This document shows positions 1 through 8,100 of a stretch of 64,000 nucleotides of DNA, piece after piece. The notes under the pieces were generated by a model, which worked only from the letters and a program-made list of their open reading frames with translations, ran no database searches and was not told where the DNA came from. The stretch is from Streptomyces longisporoflavus (GTDB lineage: Bacteria > Actinomycetota > Actinomycetes > Streptomycetales > Streptomycetaceae), in NCBI RefSeq assembly GCF_014649775.1, contig NZ_BMTR01000030.1, forward strand, positions 1 to 64,000, written 5' to 3'. The position numbers were made by a program, and so were the translations under genes. Each line of letters opens with the position of its first letter. The first letter of the stretch is position 1.

Positions 1-307
1 AGGCACGGCAGAAGAACTCAAGCGCCTCATCCCCGGCGGACACGTACGACTGCGCTTCTCCGATCCCGCGACGTACGAGGCCGCCGCGCTGGCCCTCGGC
101 GAAGTCACGCGCGACGACGAGTCCCTCTCCTTGCAGATCCCCAGCGACGGCACCCAGCGCGAGCTGCGCGCCATCCTCGACTGGCTGGACTCCACCGGCA
201 TCGAAGCCGACGAGCTGACCGTGCACACCCCCGACCTCGACGACGTGTTCTTCGCCCTGACCGGCCCGGCCGCCGTCCCCGCCCAGTCCAAGGAGACCGC
301 CCGATGA
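1..307 (+). CDS. DrrA-like ABC transporter ATPase, C-terminal part (5' end outside window)
   Basis: Only the last 101 codons are present, read in frame from base 2 to a TGA at 305-307. They match the C-terminal region of DrrA-type drug exporter ATPases: a GTAEELKR stretch, which normally follows the nucleotide-binding core, and a terminal TPDLDDVFFALTG motif. The stop overlaps the next gene's ATG as ATGA, so the two are translationally coupled and form an ATPase/permease pair. The nucleotide-binding motifs lie before the window. The same C-terminal layout recurs in the orphan ATPase at 3335-4294, so the two are paralogues. Probable role: energising export of the peptide made by this locus or of another drug. 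Confidence 0.85.
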   Translation, partial: GTAEELKRLIPGGHVRLRFSDPATYEAAALALGEVTRDDESLSLQIPSDGTQRELRAILDWLDSTGIEADELTVHTPDLDDVFFALTGPAAVPAQSKETAR

Positions 308-1080
308 GTTCCCTGTCCCTCGCCGTGCGCGACTCGTCCACGATGCTGCGCCGCAACCTCCTGCACGCCCGGCGCTACCCCTCGCTGACCCTGCAACTGC
401 TGCTCACGCCGGTCATGCTGCTGCTGCTCTTCGTCTACATCTTCGGCGACACCATGAGCGGCGGCGCGGGCCGCGACGCCTACATCGCCTACATCGTCCC
501 CGGCATCCTCCTGATGACCATCGGCGCCACCACCACCGGCACGGCGGTCTCCGTCTCCATGGACATGAGCGAGGGCATCACCGCCCGCTTCCGCACGATG
601 GCCATCCACCGCGGGTCCGTGCTGATCGGCCGTGTCGTCGGCAGTGTGCTGCAGTCGATCGCCAGCGTGGTCCTCGTGGGCGCGGTCGGTGTGGCCATCG
701 GTTTCCGCTCCGCGGACGCCACGGCTCTTGAGTGGCTCGCGGCATTCGGGCTGCTCACGCTGTTCGCCCTTGCCCTCACCTGGATCGCGGTCGGCATGGG
801 CATGGTCAGCCCGAACGCCGAGGCCGCCAGCAACAACGCCCTGCCGCTGATCTTCCTGCCGCTCATCTCCAGCACCTTCGTCCCGCTGGAGAGCATGCCG
901 GGCTGGTTCCAGCCGATCGCCGAGTACCAGCCCTTCACCCCGGCCATCGAAACCCTGCGCGGACTGCTCCTCGGCACCGAGATCGGCAACAACGGCTGGA
1001 TCGCCCTGGCCTGGTGCGTCGGCCTGACGGCGCTCGGCTACCGCTGGTCGAAGGCGGTCTACAACCGCGACGCGAAGTAG
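304..1080 (+). CDS. ABC-2 type (DrrB-like) drug exporter permease
   Basis: This 258-residue protein has the usual DrrB length and about six hydrophobic segments: roughly residues 27-47, 60-80, 105-130, 143-165, 175-195 and 230-245. A proline- and phenylalanine-rich loop near residues 198-220 (FVPLESMPGWFQPIAEYQPF) is typical of ABC-2 exporter permeases. The start overlaps the stop of the upstream ATPase gene by four bases, so it is the membrane half of that exporter. It runs convergently with the P450 gene, with a shared hairpin between them. The pair could give self-resistance or product efflux; the substrate is not readable from the sequence. Confidence 0.9.
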   Translation: MSSLSLAVRDSSTMLRRNLLHARRYPSLTLQLLLTPVMLLLLFVYIFGDTMSGGAGRDAYIAYIVPGILLMTIGATTTGTAVSVSMDMSEGITARFRTMAIHRGSVLIGRVVGSVLQSIASVVLVGAVGVAIGFRSADATALEWLAAFGLLTLFALALTWIAVGMGMVSPNAEAASNNALPLIFLPLISSTFVPLESMPGWFQPIAEYQPFTPAIETLRGLLLGTEIGNNGWIALAWCVGLTALGYRWSKAVYNRDAK

Positions 1081-1118
1081 CGGCAACGCATCCGCGGAGC
1101 GGCAACCGCAACGCCGAA

Positions 1119-1158
1119 GGGCGGCGCACTCCGACATACCGTCGGTGTACGCCGCCCC
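1119..1158. terminator. Bidirectional terminator hairpin between permease and P450 genes
   Basis: GGGCGGCG and CGCCGCCC form the outer arms, with an inner CCGAC/GTCGG pairing. It sits 39 bases past the permease stop and 30 bases past the P450 stop on the other strand, so it can serve both convergent genes. Confidence 0.7.
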
Positions 1159-1187
1159 GGCCGCGTTCTACGAGGCTGTCCCCCGTC

Positions 1188-2414
1188 TCAGGAGGCCGAT
1201 CCCGTCCAGGTGACCGGGAGTGCGTGGACGCCGTAGATGTTCATGTTGGTCTTGAGCTTCACTTCCCGCGCGGGGATCGCCAGTTCCAGGGTCGGGAAGC
1301 GGCGCAGCAGGCCGGCGAACCCGGCGCGCATCTCGATGCGGGCCAGTTGCTGGCCGAGGCACTGGTGGACGCCGTGGCCGAAGGCCAGTTGACCGCGGGC
1401 CGCGCGGTGGACGTCCAGGGTGTCGGGGTCGTCGAAGCGCCGGGGGTCGCGGTTGGCGGCCAGAAGGGAGACGAGGACGGTCGACCCCTTGCCGATGGTC
1501 TCGCCGCCGAGCTCGATGTCCTCCGTGGCGTAGCGGTAGAGGATGTCGACGACGGACAGGTGGCGCAGTAACTCCTCGACCGCTTCGGGCAGCAGCTCCG
1601 GGTCCGCGCGCAGTTCGGCCAGTCGCCCGGGGTGCTCCAGGAGCGCGAAGGTGCCAAGGCCCAGCATGTTGGCGGTGGTCTCGTGGCCCGCGATGAGGAG
1701 CAGGAAACCGATGCCGGTCAGTTCCTCGATGCTGAGGTCGTCGTTGCGGGCCAGGTCGGACAGGATGTCCTCTTCCGGGGCGGCGCGTTTGCTCGTGACC
1801 AGTTCCGAGAGATACGTGGTCAGGCCGGTGAACGCGGCGATCTTCTCGTCGAGCGAGATGTCCTTCTCCAGGAACTTGGTGGAGTTGGCCTGGAAGGTCT
1901 TCCGATCCGCGTAGGGAACGCCGAGCAGTTCGCAGATCACCAGCGAGGGCACCGGCAGCGCGAACTCCTTCATCAGGTCGACCGGCGGGGTCAGGCGCGC
2001 CATCTCGTCCAGTTGCCGCTCGGCGATGTCGTTGATGTGCTCTTCGAGCATCTTCATGCGCTTGACGGTGAAGGCGCCGGTGAGCATGCGCCGCAGCCGC
2101 GTGTGGTCCGGCGGGTCCATGCCGATGAAGAGGCCGGGCTCCTGCGGGGACGGCTCGGTGACGGGGGGCATGCCGGGCATCTCGTACGGCATGTGGAGCG
2201 GGCCGATGTCCTGGCGGGAGCTGAACCGGGTGTCCGCCATGAGCCGGCGGACCTCGTCGTAACCGGTGACCAACCAGCCCTCGTGGCCGTCGGGAAAGAT
2301 CAGGGGGCTGACGGGGCGTGACTCGCGCAGCTCGGTGATCCGGCGGGGCGGGTCGAAGGGTCCCGCGTCGCGTTCTACGGGCAGGCCGTGCGGTACGGGA
2401 ACGGTTCGGCTCAT
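1188..2414 (-). CDS. Cytochrome P450 (tailoring oxidase)
   Basis: The 408-residue protein has the bacterial class I P450 signatures: the I-helix oxygen-binding motif AGHETT, the K-helix ExxR (EELLR), and the haem-binding loop FGHGVHQCLGQ with the Cys ligand. The ATG at 2414 is chosen because GAGAGGAC precedes it by six bases; longer frames have no ribosome site. Leu in the ExxR helix is a TTA codon (forward 1569-1571), so translation should depend on the bldA tRNA. No ferredoxin gene is next to it. It could hydroxylate the peptide or a carrier-bound residue; piperazate peptides are often hydroxylated by P450s, but the target here is an inference. The GtrA-like gene is divergent. Confidence 0.9.
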   Translation of the reverse strand: MSRTVPVPHGLPVERDAGPFDPPRRITELRESRPVSPLIFPDGHEGWLVTGYDEVRRLMADTRFSSRQDIGPLHMPYEMPGMPPVTEPSPQEPGLFIGMDPPDHTRLRRMLTGAFTVKRMKMLEEHINDIAERQLDEMARLTPPVDLMKEFALPVPSLVICELLGVPYADRKTFQANSTKFLEKDISLDEKIAAFTGLTTYLSELVTSKRAAPEEDILSDLARNDDLSIEELTGIGFLLLIAGHETTANMLGLGTFALLEHPGRLAELRADPELLPEAVEELLRHLSVVDILYRYATEDIELGGETIGKGSTVLVSLLAANRDPRRFDDPDTLDVHRAARGQLAFGHGVHQCLGQQLARIEMRAGFAGLLRRFPTLELAIPAREVKLKTNMNIYGVHALPVTWTGSAS

Positions 2415-2804
2415 CGGTGTCCTCTCGTGGGGGGATCCGCAGTTGCTTCGTTCAGTGGACCGACCGATCCACCATGGCACACAACCTGCGCCATAGCGAG
2501 CCACTGTGGCACCCACGGTGTGCCGCGTTGGGGCCGCAGGTCAGGCTGCGGTTAAGGAAGGCGTAAGCCGGGAGCCGTAGAAATTGAGCCAGGCTTTCAG
2601 TGCCGTGTTCCGCGTCGCGTTCCGGTGTGCCCCAACTCCCGGCTTAAGTCGTCGACCTGCGCCTCCATGGCCTCTTTGATGTCGATACGCCACCGATGAC
2701 GCGCACGGAGCCAATAAAGGGTCGCCATGGCGCCACGTGTGTGCCATGATGGCACCACTGCCGAATCGGTCAGTGCGAGGGAAACAGCAAAAGGGGTGGG
2801 AGCA
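2415..2804. other. Divergent promoter region between P450 and GtrA-like genes
   Basis: No gene is visible in these 390 bases. The stretch contains a perfect 15-base palindrome at 2741-2755 and several copies of its half site: ATGGCAC near 2473 and TGGCAC near 2505. These may bind a regulator of both genes. Confidence 0.4.
2741..2755. promoter_or_regulatory. Perfect palindrome GTGCCAT-G-ATGGCAC, possible operator
   Basis: The two 7-base arms are perfectly complementary around a single central G, 50 bases before the GtrA-like start. Half-site copies upstream of the P450 gene make a dimeric-repressor site plausible. The binding protein is unknown. Confidence 0.35.
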
Positions 2805-3365
2805 ATGGAGACAGCGGAGAGCCGGCAGCAGGCGGCGCCCGGCACCTTCCTCGCCTTCGCCCGTTTCACGCTCTGCGGCGGCGGCGTGGGGATCGCCTCC
2901 AGCTTCGCCGTGACGGCCCTTGCATCCTGGATGCCCTGGAGCCTGGCCAACGCGGCGGTCACCGTGCTTTCCACCCTGCTCGCGACCGAACTGCACGCCC
3001 GCTTCACCTTCGGCGCCGGCAGCCGCGCCACCCGGCGCCAGCACACGCAGTCCGCCGGATCAGCCGCCGCCGCATACCTCGTGACCTGCCTGGCGATGCT
3101 CCTCCTGCACCACCTGGTGGCCACCCCCGGCGCCCTCCTGGAGCAGACCGTCTACCTCGGCGCGTCCGCACTCGCCGGCATCGCCCGCTTCGCCGTCCTG
3201 CGCCTGGTCGTCTTCGCACGCAACCGCCACACGCAGCAGGCACAGCCCGCCCACCACGCGCAGAAGCCGCCCCGGCGACACGCGGTCGCCGGGGCGGCTC
3301 AGGGAGGTTTGACCGGTCGGTTCGAGCCGGTCGGTCAGCCGGTCAGTGTCACGCTCGCTTCTTGA
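2805..3365 (+). CDS. GtrA-like small membrane protein
   Basis: The 186-residue protein has four hydrophobic segments (about residues 10-32, 38-58, 85-110 and 115-140). It also has the GtrA-family landmarks: an FxRFxxxG-like start (FARFTLCGGGVG), an H-x-RFTF loop (ELHARFTF), and a final ARFAVLRLVVF helix. GtrA proteins are thought to move polyprenyl-linked sugars across the membrane; no glycosyltransferase is nearby, so the role here is open. The start at 2805 follows AAGGGGTGGGAGC. The C-terminal 30 or so residues are odd: they are encoded across the terminator of the convergent NRPS operon, and the gene overlaps the 3' end of the ABC ATPase gene by 31 bases. Confidence 0.65.
   Translation: METAESRQQAAPGTFLAFARFTLCGGGVGIASSFAVTALASWMPWSLANAAVTVLSTLLATELHARFTFGAGSRATRRQHTQSAGSAAAAYLVTCLAMLLLHHLVATPGALLEQTVYLGASALAGIARFAVLRLVVFARNRHTQQAQPAHHAQKPPRRHAVAGAAQGGLTGRFEPVGQPVSVTLAS
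3265..3299 (-). terminator. Terminator of the NRPS operon
   Basis: Perfect 15-bp stem (AGCCGCCCCGGCGAC and its complement) with loop ACGCG, 36 bases beyond the stop of the last gene of the leftward operon. It lies inside the reading frame of the convergent GtrA-like gene. Confidence 0.8.
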
Positions 3366-4294
3366 GCGCGGCGATCGGTGAACGCCGTCGCGTCGGCGCG
3401 GAACACGTCGTCGAGATCCGGCGTGTGCACGGAGAACTCCCGCGCGTTGATCGCGTGCGCGTCCAGCCGGCCCAGGAGAGCGAGCAGCGACTTCGACTCG
3501 CCGTCGCTCGGCACCCGCAGGGTCAGCTCCTCGTCCTGCCGGACGGATCCGGCCAGGACCCGCGCCGCCGCGTCGAGTTCGAAGAGGTCGGCGAAGCGGA
3601 ACCGGACATGCGTGCCGGGAATCCGGCGCTTGAGTTCCTCGGGGGTGCCCCGGGCCGCGAGGCGGCCCCGGTCGAGGACGGCGACCTGGTCGGCGAGCTG
3701 GTCGGCTTCCTCCAGGTACCGGGTGGTCAGGAAGATGGTGGTGCCCTCGGCCACCAGCTCGCGGACGATCCCCCACACCGTGCGCCTGCCGCGCGGGTCC
3801 AGGCCCGTGGTCGGCTCGTCCAGGAAGATGACCTGCGGGTCGCCGACCAGCGTCATCGCCAGGTCGAGCTTGCGGCGCATACCGGCCGAGTAGGTCGCCG
3901 CCAGACTGTCCGCCGACTCCACCAGGTCGAACCGCTCCAGGAGCCGCCCCACCACCCGGCTGTCGGAGCGCACGCCTTTCAGGTCCGCCATCCGCCGCAG
4001 GTTCCCGCGGCCCGAGAGCAGCTCGTCCACCGCCGCGGACCGACCCATCGCGCCGATGGCGGCGCGCACCTGCCCGGGCTCGGTCGCCACGTCGTGCCCG
4101 GCGACACGCACCGTGCCGGCGTCGGCCCTCAGCAGCGTCGTCAGGACGTCGATCGTGGTTGTCTTGCCCGCCCCGTCCGGGCCGAGCAGGGAGAAGACCG
4201 AGCCCGCGGCGACATCGAAGTCGATGCCGTCGAGCACGGTCTTGCTCCCGTACGCCTTGCGCAGCCCGGAGACCGAGATCGCCGACGTCCTCAC
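3335..4294 (-). CDS. Orphan DrrA-like ABC ATPase with altered Q-loop and signature motif
   Basis: The 319-residue protein is the last gene of the NRPS operon. Its GTG start overlaps the thioesterase stop (GTGA). Walker A reads GPDGAGKTTT (Asp where Asn is usual), and Walker B reads VIFLDEPTTGLDP. The signature is YSAGMRRKLDLA, with Ala for the first Gly. The position that normally holds the Q-loop glutamine (GQxxxVDE in DrrA) is Arg: GRSAAVDE. The usual C-terminal DDVFxxLTG is altered to DDVFRADAT. There is no adjoining permease, so it either shares the DrrB at 304-1080 or acts in another way. ATP binding looks possible; turnover may be impaired. The family is certain; the functional consequence is an inference. 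Confidence 0.85.
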   Translation of the reverse strand: MRTSAISVSGLRKAYGSKTVLDGIDFDVAAGSVFSLLGPDGAGKTTTIDVLTTLLRADAGTVRVAGHDVATEPGQVRAAIGAMGRSAAVDELLSGRGNLRRMADLKGVRSDSRVVGRLLERFDLVESADSLAATYSAGMRRKLDLAMTLVGDPQVIFLDEPTTGLDPRGRRTVWGIVRELVAEGTTIFLTTRYLEEADQLADQVAVLDRGRLAARGTPEELKRRIPGTHVRFRFADLFELDAAARVLAGSVRQDEELTLRVPSDGESKSLLALLGRLDAHAINAREFSVHTPDLDDVFRADATAFTDRRAQEASVTLTG

Positions 4295-5046
4295 GCCGCC
4301 TCCCCCGCGGGTGCGTGAGCGCGCGCGGACTCCCCCTCGATCACGTCGAGCACCTCGCGGCCGAGATCGACCAGGTACATGTGGTCGCCGGGGAACTCGA
4401 CGTAGCTGAACCCAGCCGTGGTCGCCGCCTGCCACTGCCGGCCCTCCTCCGCGGTGACGAGGCCGTCGGAGTCGCCGCGCAGCGAGGTGATCGGCACCGA
4501 CACCGGTACGTCGGTGCTCGGCACGTAGTTCTCGTGCATCTCGCAGTCGGCCTGCAATGTGGGCAGGATCAGCTCACGCATCTCCGGGTGGTCGAGCGCC
4601 TCGTGCCGGAAGCCCGCGAACTCCTCGACCCTGGCGAGGAATTCCTCGTCCGGGAGCCCCGTCGCCCGGCGCTCGCGCTGGGTCCACGGCCCCGGCGAAC
4701 CACTGACGACAAGCCGTTCGACCTGTACGCCGCGCGCGCTCAGCAGGTGGACGAGCTCGTAGGCGAGGACCGCGCCCAGGCTGTGCCCGAACAGCACGGT
4801 CCGCGCGTCCGGGCCGAGGTCCGCCACGATGTCGTCGATCGAGCCCTTGGCCGCTTCGACGACGTTTCGGTACGGCTCCTCCAGGATCCGCCGCTCCCTG
4901 CCCGGCAGTTCGACCGAGGTCACCCGCCACCGGCCCGCGGCCAGATCCCGCCACGGGTGGAAGAACGAAGGACCTGCTCCCGCGAACGGCACGCACAGCA
5001 GCGTGGTCTGATCGCCGTGCTCCGCGGACTTGCCGGGCTCTGTCAT
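4291..5046 (-). CDS. Type II (editing) thioesterase of the NRPS operon
   Basis: The 251-residue alpha/beta hydrolase carries the nucleophile motif GHSLG (about residue 90), the FAGAGPSFF oxyanion-region motif near the N-terminus, and a C-terminal catalytic histidine in PGDHMYL. These are the hallmarks of TEII enzymes that remove aberrant acyl groups from carrier domains. The ATG at 5046 has GGGTGGG in front of it. It lies 64 bases downstream of the terminal NRPS gene and is coupled to the ATPase gene by a GTGA overlap. It is one of three free thioesterases in the window (see 30123 and 52817), but the only one in the NRPS operon. Confidence 0.92.
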   Translation of the reverse strand: MTEPGKSAEHGDQTTLLCVPFAGAGPSFFHPWRDLAAGRWRVTSVELPGRERRILEEPYRNVVEAAKGSIDDIVADLGPDARTVLFGHSLGAVLAYELVHLLSARGVQVERLVVSGSPGPWTQRERRATGLPDEEFLARVEEFAGFRHEALDHPEMRELILPTLQADCEMHENYVPSTDVPVSVPITSLRGDSDGLVTAEEGRQWQAATTAGFSYVEFPGDHMYLVDLGREVLDVIEGESARAHAPAGEAA

Positions 5047-5110
5047 CCCGACCCACCCCAATCATCCAGTCGATGGTTCGCTGTACCGGCTGCGGGAGAC
5101 CGACGCCCGG

Positions 5111-8100
5111 TCATTCCGCCAGCTTGCGGTTGATGACCTCGAAGGCCTCGGCCACGGGTCCCGGCATGTTCATCTCGTGGTGCGTGGCGCGCACGTCGTG
5201 CACCTCGATCTCACCGAGGACGTAGGGCCGCCACAGGTGGTCGTACAGCTCGTCCTTGAGCGTCGCGCTGAAGAAGACCACGTCGCCGCGGTAGACCGGC
5301 GACTCGAAATTCATCATGAGGTTCGAGTTGTTGGCCAGGACCTTCGACATGTCGTCGATGAAGTCCTGCTGGTTGTCGGTGCCGATGTACTGGCCGAAGA
5401 AGACCTCGAGCTCCTCGCGGTAGTCCGCGAGGGTCTTGTTGGCGTGGAGCTCCGTCCACCCCATGCCGCCCGGCTGGGAGTCCAGGATGGCCACGAGCTT
5501 GATCTCGTGCCCGCGCCGGTCGAGTCCTTCCGCGACGGCCTGCACGACGGTGCCGCCGTAGGACCAGCCGATGAGGTAGAAGGGCCCCTCCGGCTGGATC
5601 TTCAGCATCTCCTCGATGTAGTCGTCGACCATCTCCTCGACGGACCCCACCAGGTTGTCCGAGCCGTCGGAGCCGCGGGACTGCAGGGCGTAGGCCTTAC
5701 GGTCCTGCACGAACGGCACGAAGCTGAAGTACGCCCAGCCGAGGCCGCCGCCGCCGTGGAAGAACCACACGGGCTCCTTGCCGGTGCCGGGGTCGTTGTT
5801 CAGCGGCAGCACGACGCCGAGGGGGTCGGGGCTGTCGACGGGGATGGCGCCGATCTTCATCAGCGAGGCCAGCTCGGCCACCGTGGGGAACTTGATGATG
5901 GTGCGCAGCGGCAGGTTGATCTCGAGCTCTTTGCGGATACGGACGCTGAGCCGGGTGGCGAGGAGCGAGTGCCCGCCGAGCGCGAAGAAGTCGTCGTGGA
6001 TGCCGACGTTCTCCCGGCCGAGCAGCTCGCTGAAGAGGGCGCACAGCTTCTCTTCGTGGGAGTCGCGCGGCGCCTGGCCGACCACGACGTTGGTGTCCTC
6101 GGACGGCAGCGCCGCCCGGTCGAGCTTGCCGTTCGGGGTCAGCGGGATCTCCGTGAGCGGTATCAGCTCGGAGGGGACCATGTACTCCGGGAGGCGTCCG
6201 CGCAGGTGCTCCGTCAGTTCGTCGAGCAGCGGCGCGGTCTCCTGAGCGGCGTCGGACCCGGCGTCTGCCGCGGGCACCACATAGCCCACGATGCGCTTGT
6301 CGCCGTCCTTGTTCTCGCGGACCAGGACCGTCGCCTGCGCCACGCCGGGGTGGCCGGCGAGTACGTGCTCGATCTCGCCGAGCTCGATGCGGAAGCCGCG
6401 GATCTTGACCTGGAAGTCGGTGCGCGCGACGTATTCGAGCTGGCCGTTCCTGTTCCAGCGCACGAGGTCGCCGGTGCGGTACATCCGTGCTCCGCCGGTC
6501 CCGAACGGGCTGGCCACGAAGCGCTCCGCGGTCAGCTCCGGCTGGCCCTGGTAGCCGCGGGCCATTCCGGCGCCGCCGATGTACAGCTCGCCCACCACGC
6601 CGCGCGGAACCGGCCGCAGCCGCGCGTCGAGGACGTACACCTGCGTGTTGCCGACCGGCGTGCCGATCGCCACGCCGCCCCCGGCCTTGATCGGCGCCAT
6701 GGTGGACCAGGTCGTGGTCTCGGTCGGGCCGTACCAGTTGCCCACCTCGACGGCCTGCTCGGCGAGAGTCTCGGCCAGGCGGGCGGGGACGGGCTCGGCG
6801 CCGGTCATGATGCGCAGGTCCTTGGCGGCGTCCGGCTCGTGCGTCAGGAGCATCTGCCAGAACGCGGGCGTGGCCTGCACCGCGCTGATCTCGTGGCGGT
6901 GGATGAACTCCAGGGCGGCGGACGGGTCGGTGACGGTGTCCTTGGTCGCCATGACCATGGTCGCGCCGGAGACGAAGGGGAGGTACAGCTCGGTGTTGGC
7001 CATGTCGAACGACACCGTCGTGCTGAACAGCATCCGCTCCCCCGGCGCCAGCGGGAACCGCCGCTGCGTGCTCGCCAGGAAGTTCGCCACCGCGCCACGC
7101 GGGATCGTCACGCCCTTCGGGATGCCCGTGGAACCCGACGTGTAGATGACGTACTGGGTGTTGTCGGGGCGGACGGTCACCTGCGGAGCCGTGTCCGGGT
7201 ACGCGGAGCAGTCGGCGCCGGCCAGCGTCTCGGCGTCGAGCACCAGCGCCGGCTTGGCCTGCTTGAGGACGTAGTCGATGCGGGACCGCGGGTGGGACGG
7301 GTCGACGGGCACGTAGGCGCCGCCGGACTTGAGGACCGCCAGGAGCGCCACCATCAGGTTCACGGTCCGGGGCAGGCAGACGGCGACCAGGGACTCGGCC
7401 CGTACGCCATTGTCGACCAGCCAGTGCGCCAGCTTGTTGGAGCGGACGTCCAGTTCCCGGTAGGTGAGCGACTCCTCGTCGCTGATGATGGCCGGTGCGT
7501 CCGGGGTGGTCTGAACCTGCTTGGTCACCGCCTCGACGAGGCCGTCTTCGAGGGTCGGCGCGGCGGTGTCGTTCACCTCCACCAGGAGCCGCTCGCGCTC
7601 TTCCGCGCTCAGCACGTCGACGTCCCCGACGCACACGGCCGGATCGGCGGCCAGCTGCTCCAGGACGCGCGCGAAACGGTCGGCCATGGCCTCGACCGTG
7701 TCCCGGTCGAAGAGCTGGGTGCCGTACTGGATGTCTCCGTACAGGGACCCGGAGTCGTCGATGGTCATGCTGAAGAACAGGTCGACCATCGTCTTGGTCG
7801 TCAGGGCCTGCTGGAACTCGACGTCGAGGCCGGGGAATTCGAGGACCGGCTTCTCGAAGTTCTGCCAGCCGCACATCACCTGGAACAGCGGGCGGTACGC
7901 GGCGGAGCGGTCGGGGTTGAGCTCCTCGACCAGTACGTCGAACGGCACTTCCTGGTGCTCGTAGGACGCGAGGGCCTTGTTGCGGACCTGCGTGAGCACG
8001 TCGGTGAACGACGGGTCGCCGGAGAGGTCGACGCGCAGGACCAGGTTGTTGACGAAGCAGCCGATGAGGTCGTTCAGGGCCTCGTCGGTGCGCCCGGCGA

